A stretch of DNA of 36,560 nucleotides from Parasitella parasitica (taxonomy: Eukaryota; Mucoromycota; Mucoromycetes; Mucorales; Mucoraceae). Positions 11,705 through 20,472 of the stretch are shown in pieces. Below the pieces are notes generated by a model. It was not told the origin of the DNA. It was given only the letters and a program-made list of their open reading frames with translations, and ran no database searches. The position numbers and the translations under genes are program-made. The DNA lies in contig MU619327.1 in NCBI GenBank assembly GCA_025201805.1, forward strand, positions 1-36,560. The letters run 5' to 3'. Every line of letters begins with the position of its first letter. Position 1 is the stretch's first letter.

Positions 11705-12427
11705 TTAAAAGAAAGGCAACTTGATCATAGTATGGTCAGGAGTGTATAAGAGAGCACACATAATGTACCAAGCAGTAATAGCAAGAGTAAAGGACACCCA
11801 ACCACTAGCGACGTTGAACTTGTCCATACTGGCTAAACCACCAATACCTCCGAATAAGAAGGCCAAGAAAACTTGAAGGAGGACAAGACGGATAAGAATA
11901 GGTTGACGAAGAGTACCAAGGAAGAAGAAGAAAGCAGCAATAGCAAAGCCAAGTTGAACAAGACCCATACATAAATGAACAGTATGGATGCCACCGTTTG
12001 CCATAGCGACTTCGAGGAAACCAGAACTAGGGATCATCATGATACCAAAGGTGAAGAAGAAGCCAGAGAAAGTCAACATGGAAGTAGCGGCAAACATGTT
12101 ACCGAGAACCAATTCACAAATACCACAAACAAACTGACCCATTGCACCATAACCAAATGCAACACCCACAGCTACTTGAGGTAAATCGACAATCAAGCCA
12201 GAGTTGTACAAGCCGAGCACAAATGAGCAAAGGGCGAATGCACCAAATCCAATGGGAGCAGGTTGCAACTTTGTAAGATGGCTGGGGACAGCATTGACAT
12301 GCATTTGGGCAGCATGATGGGTGACTACATCGTCAGCAGGCATATCAATTTCACGGTGTTGAATGTCAGCTTTTCTGTCGGCAGTAGAAGCAGAAGTAGT
12401 AGAAGTAGTAGAAGTATTAGAAGTCAT
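11705..12427 (-). CDS. GPR1/FUN34/YaaH-family acetate transporter
   Basis: Intronless, 240 residues. The family (yeast Ato1-3/Ady2, bacterial SatP) carries acetate and other small monocarboxylates, with a proposed ammonium-export link, across the plasma membrane. The first 55 residues are hydrophilic and Thr/Ser-rich. The membrane region starts at the family signature, here LQPAPIGFGAFALCSF in place of the common NPAPLGL form. About six hydrophobic helices follow (for example VAVGVAFGYGAMGQFVCGI and LIRLVLLQVFLAFLFGG). The C-terminus ends TPDHTMIKLPFF. A TATAAATA box lies about 65 nt before the ATG. Isolated from neighbours by more than 1 kb on each side. Substrate preference is not visible in the sequence. 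Confidence 0.93.
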   Translation of the reverse strand: MTSNTSTTSTTSASTADRKADIQHREIDMPADDVVTHHAAQMHVNAVPSHLTKLQPAPIGFGAFALCSFVLGLYNSGLIVDLPQVAVGVAFGYGAMGQFVCGICELVLGNMFAATSMLTFSGFFFTFGIMMIPSSGFLEVAMANGGIHTVHLCMGLVQLGFAIAAFFFFLGTLRQPILIRLVLLQVFLAFLFGGIGGLASMDKFNVASGWVSFTLAITAWYIMCALLYTPDHTMIKLPFF

Positions 12428-15133
12428 TATATTTTGTAGTATTTTACTTTTATGCTATTGACTTTTTGAAAATTGTGCAAAATGTAGCTGGTATTTATAG
12501 GGAAAGTTCATCTCAGTGGAAAGGGTCCACTCGATTCACATGGTCACGCTTTTTGGCTAACATAGACTTGCCAAAAAAGTTCAAAAAGGAAGGTGATACG
12601 ACCAAATGCTTTCTTCCCCACAAAAATATATGCCAGTATTTCAATTTCATTAAATTTGTATATTTCCCAAGGTACAAGAAAAAAAAAAATAGTAAAGAAG
12701 ATAGCAAGGCTTACAAGTGCATCATTCAAATTTTCAATTGATAGCTCTAATTTCCTGCAGTTGAAAGGCTTGGTGAAATGGAATGGATATATAAAGATGC
12801 TAAACGATGCTAGTTTGCTCGTTTTGTTTCTACCTTTTGGCTAATTTAACAGTTTGTGAAACTAAGATTGTTTTTGTCCAATAATAGATCTGTAATGTAT
12901 ATCCCAATTAAGTTGCTCGCAGCAAGACGCAAATTTCCCATGGCCTTCACTTTTAACTCTTGTCAATCGATCTAGAATAGGTAAATAAAGACCCTATTAG
13001 GTGAATTCTCCTTATATCCAAATACTCACACTTTAAGCTACAATCTGATGATCTGCTCAAAGTTACAGTGCCACAATTAAAAATGGGGAAATTTACCCTC
13101 ACAGTTTAGAGTTAAGTATAGAATCCAGAAAGTCGTTATACAGAGATTTCGGCTTTTGTACGTCAGAAATGACAAGCCTAGCTCTTTTTCTTACTCCTCC
13201 AGTTACAGCGCCTGATTGTCGAACTGATAAGGCGACGTAACTGCGGATCTTGGATTATCTAAAAAGACACACAACAGATGCAATTTTATTTATTGTTTGT
13301 CATCGTATATCCCACGAGAAAGTCAGCATTTGGCTGTGGAGAAAGGCTTGCAGTCAAGTAGTGGTCCGAAGAATCGCTCACTTTTTTTAAGGTTGAAATT
13401 CGTATTTTGGATCTTGATATTTTCCATTTTTTCTTTTTTCTCATCAAACCCATATAAGGCCATTTCTCACATACACTTCCCACCCACTTTTACGAACCAT
13501 GCTTTTACCAGGAAATCTGACACCAATATTATGCTGGATTTAGGAATGAAACGCAACATTACTCCATATACACAAGCACAAAACTCGAACTCAAAATACA
13601 TGCCGTGCGATTTTTAAAGATTGGGGTAATTGCCTTGTATAGAAGAGACCTCATAGCACTACAGCGTCAGTCAAAATACTGGATCGTTTGAGGATTGTAG
13701 TGGAAATGTCCAATTTTTTAGGTAGCTTAAAACACTGTGCAATTAGACAGATAAGTGTTACACCTTCCTCATGGTCCTTTTGAATGGCCTAATATTCGCC
13801 CAAATGGCCAATTTCTCTCAGTAAACTCATGCGAAGGATATTTATCTTGAGTAATGTACAAAACTAATATACAAAGTAAATATGCGCTATTTTAGATTTG
13901 TTGCAGATCGATAAATCTACTTGGACAGAGATCAATTGCCCAAATTTGAGCTGCTCCTTGTGATCATGTGAAGCTCACACCGATAATCTTAATAGTACAG
14001 ATGTTCACATAGGCCGTCAATATCGACAAGAAAAACATCTCCATGCTGCCTGTAACAGATATCATAATGCGTATGGTTTTGTGCCACAAATCAGATATCA
14101 TATTAGTTTTCGCGAAGCTTTCATGTTAATTTTTCATATAAGCCTTACCGTAATACCAGGATTTGTTTTGTCAGACTCTATATTTTCAAACAAGTGGATT
14201 AATAACGTACATTCAAGGCTTTAAACTACCTTTGAAACCAGGAATGTCCAAGAGTATTCGTTTGGAGGAATTTTTGTCCGTTGCTCTTACAGCTGCTGTA
14301 ATAGTGCGTATAGTCGTGCAATTTGGGGTTTCCATAAAAATCGTAATAACCTTTAGATAACATGAAAATAGCATACAAAGATACCTTAGTGGGTTAGTTT
14401 ATCTTTTGGTACCATTTATTTGATAATTTCCGTGTAGGTTCTAGACGGAAAGAAATATAAGACAACTTTTCCTTGGCGTTTTTAGAAAGTCGATTTTCAA
14501 AATCGGAGCGTGCACCATCCAAGCAAGCTACAAACACATGAGTACCACCATTCAAAAGCCAGAAAGCATTAGAATAACCACGTCTGAAACTTTTAACTTG
14601 GCATGTATATTAAGGTATTAATCGCTTCATGAATTTGAAAGTTAGATCGTCAAAAACGCGTGCACACAGTTAGAAGTACTGAATTCAAGCCCCGTTATCG
14701 TTTCTGCACAAACTAATAAAATCATACAAACAGAGGTTAGGAATTAAGTCGTTATCAGCAAGGACGAAACACATTACTTTGTTGATCAACACAGGAATGC
14801 TGTAAAATAAAGCAAGCGTTATTATGAATAGGAGATACAAAGTAAAGACAATATAGATTAATTTGCTAGAGCAAATCATTCTATATTACAATGAGCACCA
14901 GGTTTTTAAATATTTGTCCAGCTTACGATATAGGGTTGTACGCACTAATAAAGGATATTTTATACCCAACAAGCCTCGGCTGTTAATGCAGCAGAAAATG
15001 CAAATGTCGAAAATTCGCTTGAATTAGCCATCACTTACGACAAGCGCATTCTTTTCTTATTTTATTATTTACAATTGGAAAGGAAAAATTTAAAAAGTTG
15101 GTCGATTATGAGCATCGGTTAGTCGTAAGATTG
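12428..15133. other. 2.7-kb gene-poor region with possible coding relics
   Basis: Apart from the acetate-transporter promoter near 12492, I find no complete gene. On the minus strand, 14226-14879 keeps one frame with only five internal stops over 218 codons, unusual for this AT-rich DNA, and may be a decayed gene (see findings). The frames at 13297-13617 (+) and 13286-13483 (-) overlap each other and neither has support. Confidence 0.5.
12492..12499 (-). promoter_or_regulatory. TATA box of the acetate transporter
   Basis: On the minus strand this reads TATAAATA, about 65 nt upstream of the ATG at 12427. Confidence 0.55.
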
Positions 15134-15849
15134 CTATTCGTCTATGTTGTCTTCTTGAGTCTCCTCATGATCTTCCTCTTCTTCTTCCACATCTTCCACA
15201 TCGTCCTCCTCTTCTTCATCCTCTCTGGATCGTTTGGCATCTACGGATATGTTATCATCTTCGTCATTATCAAGCAGACGTTTTTCGCCTCGTGAAGCTT
15301 CTTCCATTGCTGTGTCATCATCATCTTTGGCCTTGGACTCGCCCTTGTCCTTCTTTTTTTGCTGTTTTTTTTCAAGCGTAGTTTGTTGAAATGCTAATTG
15401 ACCAGTATGTTAAAATTGATCTTTTTTTTTTTTTCATTTTATAGCTATTACCAGCTAACGACTCTTGTAACTCGGGTACCATGTGCTCTAATTCGCAGAT
15501 ATCCAATGCTTTTAAGACATCAGCAGCACTGATGGTTTTATGATTTGCGCCTTTGGCCACATCATTTGCACTAGAGCAATTTTATGGCAAGATCAGCTTC
15601 TATGCACAAGAACTTTTGAGACATATAATGTATGCTGTGCTTACACTGAGGACAAGTAATTAATAAACACAGTAGCTGCTTTGCCAACGGCTAATCTAGC
15701 GTCTTTTTGCAAAGCGGTGCCAGGAGGAAGCTATATATCCAGTATGAATAATTTGCCAAATCCTGGTATATTAGCAAACTTACGGCGCTTTTCAAGACTC
15801 TTGTAACGTTAGCTTTGGGTAATTCGTTGTCTTCGATAGTGCTTGACAT
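15134..15849 (-). CDS. dpb4: DNA polymerase epsilon histone-fold subunit (Dpb4/POLE3)
   Basis: Histone-fold protein of 176 residues. Dpb4/POLE3 pairs with Dpb3/POLE4 in the polymerase epsilon holoenzyme and with another partner in ISWI/CHRAC-type remodellers; nuclear. Exons: 15849-15784, 15730-15645, 15570-15452, 15393-15134; introns 53, 74 and 58 nt, phases consistent. The N-terminus has the [19 protein letters not shown] form, then [20 protein letters not shown] and [13 protein letters not shown], matching the histone fold of POLE3 (about residues 9-100). The C-terminal half is a Lys-rich then very acidic tail (long Glu/Asp runs, ending DNIDE), as in POLE3. Divergently arranged with the GST gene across 253 bp. 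A long minus-strand frame at 15691-15957 is only exon 1 plus intron and upstream DNA. Confidence 0.92.
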
Positions 15850-16011
15850 TGGCAAATAAATCAAAAACGCGAAAGCGAAAGATGAACATTTGGGATAAAT
15901 TTTTGTAGTAGTTGTATAATAGGCTTTGCGGCGGTCACAATATCCAGACGGCCGCAATGGACATCTTGTTTATGGTACAGTAGAGTGTTGTATACAAATG
16001 TTGGGTGCGCC

Positions 16012-16043
16012 AAAAAAAAAAAAAAAAAAAAAAGTATATAAAA
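16012..16043 (+). promoter_or_regulatory. 22-A tract and TATA box in a divergent promoter
   Basis: A run of 22 A (16012-16033) is followed at once by GTATATAAAA (TATA at 16035-16043), 60 nt before the ATG of the GST gene. A poly(dA:dT) tract next to a TATA box is the classical nucleosome-poor promoter layout. It sits within the 253-bp gap shared with dpb4. Confidence 0.6.
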
Positions 16044-16102
16044 TCATACGCTGGTGTGAGAAATTTCACTCTCACGCCTCTTTCATCTACTGAGAAAACC
16101 AA

Positions 16103-16940
16103 ATGAGCACTAAACAAAAGGTATGTGTTTGAAGTGAATAAGCAAGCAATGCAGCCACTCACGCTATATCGAAAAGCCGATTCTCTACAGTTATTTTAGA
16201 TCCTCTGCTTCATGGCGTGTGCGCATTGCCTTGGCATGGAAGGGCATTCAGTACGAGTATAAAGCCATTGATTTGTTCAAGAACGAAAATGTAGGTTAAC
16301 GCAGAAAAGTGCCCACAGACAACTCACGCTGCGGCAAAACAGAACACAGAAGAGTACCTCAAGATAAACCCCACTCAAAAGGTTCCTGCGTTTATCACCG
16401 AAGATGGCCAACTACTGTCACAAAGCGAGGCTATCATCGAGTATATTGACGAGGTTTATCCTGGTATGATGTGTATGCTATCACCCATTTTCTTGTTTGA
16501 TAACTCAAACTATTGCATAAACGATGAATGTAGACCGTCCATTGCTTCCCAAATCTCCCTATGAGAGAGCCCTTGTGCGTGAGATCAGTCAAATTGTCGC
16601 TTGTGATATCCATCCGATCCAGAATTTGGGTGTTTTGAAGAGGGTGGCTGGAAATGACATGGAGAAGCGTGCTGCCTGGGCCAAGGATTCTATCACATTG
16701 AGCTTCAAGGGCTTGGAAGCTAGATTAGCCAGCACCTGTGGCACCTATTCTGTAGGCGACTCAATCACAATGGCAGATATCTTTGTCTGCGCAATGGTAG
16801 GCAATGCTAAGCGTTGGGGCGTTGATATGTCCGCCTTTCCTATCATCACCAGAATCAACGAATCTTGCTCAGAGTTGCCCGAGTTTATTGCTGCTCTTCC
16901 TGATAACCAGATTGATGCAAAAAAAGTAATAGTTCAATGA
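16103..16940 (+). CDS. maleylacetoacetate isomerase / zeta-class glutathione S-transferase
   Basis: 219 residues. The enzyme isomerises 4-maleylacetoacetate to 4-fumarylacetoacetate with glutathione in phenylalanine/tyrosine catabolism; cytosolic. Exons: 16103-16120, 16177-16290, 16343-16463, 16534-16940; introns 56, 52 and 70 nt, all in phase. Exon 1 is only MSTKQK. The thioredoxin-like half carries the zeta motif as [11 protein letters not shown] (about residues 14-24): the two serines are present but the usual Cys of SSCSWR is Ala. KVPAF with the cis-proline and [11 protein letters not shown] (glutathione binding) are present. The helical half has [21 protein letters not shown] and MADIFV. 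The ATG at 16524 is inside the last intron and is not a start. The stop is only 92 bp from the next start codon. Confidence 0.93.
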
Positions 16941-17032
16941 ATCACGTGCAAATAAAGGCTGCATAAAAGCTAGACCTGTTCCAAACCGATACGGGAATCG
17001 TTTTTCTTTCGGTCATACATATTTTTGGTATC

Positions 17033-17845
17033 ATGAGTGTAAATTGGGTAATGCTGACACAAGACGGTAAGGCCCCTGTACCTTTGCCGCAAGAAAAGAT
17101 GTTTTTCACTCAGTCTCACGTAAAGATGGTCCTGCATTGCAATGATTCGTAAAGTATTTGTGTTTTATTTGTCGATGTTTTTACAAGTCAACTAAGCATT
17201 CGTAACAGAGCAGGAGAATATCCGGGACACTCAGAGTAACTTTAGCTATTTATCGTACCATAGATTGATGGTAACAAATATTTGATACATAGAGGCTATT
17301 TCGAGTCGAATAAAGGAACGGTTATTCTCTCAAATCAAAGAGTAAGTGGCGTACACCTCGTTCTTGTCAAGATTGATTAACCACCAAGAATTCAGATCGT
17401 ATACTTGGCCGAAGAAGCAACTCCCATAGATTTTAAAAACCTCAATATCCCTATTCGAAACCTCAAAAACTGGAAATTGGAGCAGCCGTGGTTTGGTGCG
17501 AATTTTGTGTCAGGTGTTGTTATTCCAGTAAATTCATGGATGGATTTTTTCCAATATACCTGTCGATTAACGTTGGAATTATAGGTTCAAGGCGGAGGAT
17601 TGACCAAAACTAGCAGCTTAAAGGTTACATTTACTGAAGGAGGTATGGTTTGATATCAAGCAGAAATTGCTGAAATTTACTCGAGTCGCTTGTTAGGTGC
17701 CATTGAATTTACAAATATACTGCGAAATCTGCTGGAGCGTATTGCAGAATCCAATGAGGTGCCTGTAGAATACGAACCCTTACCAGCATACGAAGACAAT
17801 CTCCCACCTACTCATGATGACATGCCACCTCAATATCCAGCTTAA
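17033..17845 (+). CDS. WBP2-like GRAM-domain protein with PPxY motif
   Basis: 176 residues, six exons: 17033-17148, 17209-17235, 17293-17341, 17396-17527, 17585-17642, 17697-17845. Introns are 54-60 nt. Exon 2 is a 27-nt micro-exon whose inclusion supplies the YPG segment before the conserved GTVILSNQRIVYLAEE. The core matches WBP2/WBP2NL: FKNLNIPIRNLKNWKLEQPW, FGANFVSGVV, then GGGL and TFTEGGAIEF. The tail is Pro-rich and ends PPQYPA, a PPxY motif able to bind WW domains (for example of a Nedd4/Rsp5-type ligase); LPAY lies upstream. In animals WBP2 is a WW-binding coactivator and adaptor; the fungal role is unknown to me. Transcribed in the same direction as, and very close to, the GST gene. 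Confidence 0.88.
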
Positions 17846-18089
17846 ATATGCATGATATCTTTTCATATAAAATCTCATTTTCAACCATTTGGCAAAAGAA
17901 TAAATTTGGATTTATGCTACACACTAATATTTCCTGGTAAAGATTGATTCAAACCAGAATTTTATAGCGCTACATGGACAAAATTACAAACATGCTTGTT
18001 ATCAAAGAAGATTTGTTTTTTTTATTTGAATGATTAGTTGAATTATTAGTTGCACGATTATTTTACATTTACTATACGGATCAAGCCCA

Positions 18090-20122
18090 TTAATTGTTGT
18101 TTATCTCGCTGGCAGGAACTAGTTTGGAGTTTTTTCTAGCTCTCAGTTGATCCAGGTAGTCAGTGTTGATAAAGTATTCGCTAAGAATGACCTCCAACTC
18201 TTCCACACGGTTTGATAGTTCTCTTGATCTTTCTTCAAGCATCGTCGATCGCTTTTGTTCCAAGCGTAGCAGGCCGGAAATGCTGTCCAGGCTCGCTCTG
18301 TTATGGTCGTCTGGGCGAGAAGATGAGCCACCTGCCGCAGGCATTGAATAATTTGGGGGGAGCAGCGGTGGCGTAGAATTATATTGCTCAGTTGACGAAT
18401 CACTACCATTACTACTGCTTAGCGAGCTTCTCTGGCGATGCTTGGTATTATTGAGCAAGCCAAGTTCAGGCGAATCATTGGCCTGGCCTGCAACTTGCAA
18501 TATTTCCACCGGATTCGTGTCCTTTTCATTTCCTTCAAGCTCTTTTTTTGTAATCATATGGCGCATAAACGTGTCGTTCCGACTATGTGCTGTATATGTC
18601 TTGTCACCTCGAATGCGGCTTCGGAAGAACCAAGGTATAAGTATAGTGGACGACAATTTGCTCTTTTTAGGCACTACTTTGCTATCGCCACCATCCTCCT
18701 GCTGCTTTGTGCTGTTGGCCATGTTGTATCGAGCTTCTTCAAGATACATGTCGTCTTTAGCATGGTTCTTTCGCTTGCTTATAAACACTGGAATGTGGTG
18801 AACTAGCCCCCATGGTGTCAGTCTAGTCATTCCAAAAAACATAATGTAAATTGTTGTCAATACGCCATAACATCCACCAGCCAGTGCAACTGCTGCCAGC
18901 ACTGTGTGCTGTCGTACTTCAGTCTACAAGTATTACATGTTGGCTTGTTATACCATTGGGTGTGTTCTTGATTCTCTTACCTTGATATCGATTGTGCTTT
19001 TTGCTAATTGTACCGAGAATAAGCCTTGATAAAGCTACAGGAAAAAGTTGAGTCTTTTTAGAACAAGCCAAAAGAAAAAGAAACGTTACACTCTTGTTAA
19101 ATGCTGGAGGAGGTGGAGGAGGGTTGCTTAAAATAGGCCAATCTTGCTGGAAGTTGGGCAGTGTCATGATGTCAATATAGTTTGGTCTCTTTTGGAATAA
19201 ACAAAAGCGTTATAACGCTGCAATGCAAGACATAAGCTACGCTTACCAGGCCTAGTACGGACGCTGCATCTCCAGGTTTAATAGCACGATACTTTTGCGG
19301 CGAATAAAAGATGGCTGTTGTGTGGTTCAAAAACGTCGTGGCTCTGGTGGCACCCAGCTGAATATTGATGGCAGTCTCTTTCTGTTGGCGTCAGTTGTTA
19401 GTGTGATGAGTAAGTAGTCTACACACAACATATGGCACAGTTACCTCAATTGGGGAATCGCCAACAGTTGCTATTTTCCATGTACTGAAATGCGGGTCGT
19501 AGAGTTGCACGGCAACTGCCGGCAATGAGTTTGTGGCATAGCTCAGGTTCCTCAAATCATCAATATTCCAGTAAAAGTCAAGTCTGCGCAGGGCGTCTCT
19601 GCTATCGGGAACGACACCAGTTGTCATGCGGTACGTATCGTTTGTTTCAAACACATAGCACTTTGTTGCTTCTTGGTTGGACCCAGGTCTGAAGAACCGC
19701 TGCCAACAATTTGGGACGTCGACTTGGGTCCAGTTGTAGTACATTGCAGTGCATTTCACTACAGAGAACGTAGAGTTCTGTATACACAGCTCAATATCAG
19801 GAGTATCGATGTAGTTTGCAATCTGCTCTGACGAGATTTGTATTAGAGGTCTGTCGTTGTGTATCTAAGCTACGGGTTAGATCCTGAATTGCGTGTTTGC
19901 ATGTCTCTTTTTGACAATGGAAGGATACTTGCTTGGCTGATCAGATAGCCACAAAATGCCAGGAATAACATCCCCATCGTAATGGCAGATCCACCTCGAC
20001 TGTAGACAAGGCTTCTCGGCTCAAGAGGCTACATGTGTAACTGAAAAGTAAGCAACTGGTTCTGATTTGTGCCGTGTAGTCACTTTTACCCTTCTATAAC
20101 ACGCTTCCGCTATGAAATGCAT
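18090..20122 (-). CDS. two-pass membrane protein of unknown function
   Basis: 556 residues, seven exons: 20122-20090, 20028-19933, 19864-19445, 19381-19247, 19188-19090, 19034-18981, 18923-18090. Introns are 55-68 nt and all phase 0; the second (19932-19865) has a GC donor (CAA|GCAAGT). TM1 is about residues 22-42. A region of about 240 residues follows with several Cys (LCIQ, NCW, KCYVF) and five N-glycosylation sequons (NST, NWT, NDT, NLS, NHT), so it is probably lumenal or extracellular. TM2 is about 286-310. The cytosolic tail of about 240 residues is Ser-rich and disordered, with a coiled coil near the end (SISGLLRLEQKRSTMLEERS, then LSNRVEELEVILSEYF). No family is recognised. Divergent with the aminopeptidase gene over 350 bp. 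Confidence 0.8.
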
Positions 20123-20396
20123 TCAGGAAAACAAGATGGAGATAAAAAGAGAGATACATGTGCACAAACAGCAGATGTCCCAAATATATACCCTTGATCC
20201 AGAGAGGATCGCCTATTATTGCTCATACCTGCGCCTCAACCTTGTGTTGTTTTTAGTGCATTTCCTTGTGCATCAAAGCAACACAAAAGGAAAAATGTCG
20301 GATCCATTATATAGATTCCTAAACACATGGATTGAAAGCCAGTCAGTAGTTGTAATGTAACGACATGGCGACAAATTATAAGCTTACATTTGTGTG

Positions 20397-20408
20397 TATA
20401 TATATAAA
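20397..20408 (+). promoter_or_regulatory. TATA box of the M1 aminopeptidase
   Basis: TATATATATAAA lies 65 nt before the ATG at 20473. Because it lies downstream of the in-frame ATG at 20365, it argues against that earlier start. The 20123-20472 gap is shared with the divergent membrane-protein gene. Confidence 0.6.
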
Positions 20409-20472
20409 CGCATATATTAAATATTTCTTGCTCTTTTCTTTTCCATCACATCCTATATTCCTGTTGCATATC

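Noticed and set aside
13286-13617. Overlapping frames of 65 (-) and 106 (+) codons
   Set aside because: They occupy opposite strands of the same DNA. Neither shows splice, promoter or family support, although part of the minus frame (SLSPQPNADFLVGY) looks protein-like.
14491-14505. Palindrome CGATTTTCAAAATCG resembling a tRNA anticodon stem
   Set aside because: No D-arm, T-arm or box B is found at the right distances, and the implied anticodon would be TCA.
15098-15295. Plus-strand hydrophobic frame
   Set aside because: It is the antisense of the acidic, Lys-rich tail of Dpb4; GAA/GAT codons read backwards give Phe, Leu and Ile.
16524-16533. ATG giving a shorter GST-like ORF
   Set aside because: The ATG is inside an intron; the upstream exons supply the whole glutathione-binding half.
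18438-18806. Two plus-strand frames of about 120 codons
   Set aside because: They are antisense to the last exon of the membrane-protein gene and have no promoter or family support.
20365-20472. Earlier in-frame ATG of the aminopeptidase
   Set aside because: It lies upstream of the TATA box at 20397-20408, so it is probably not in the transcript. The extra residues also place a second hydrophobic stretch before the signal anchor.
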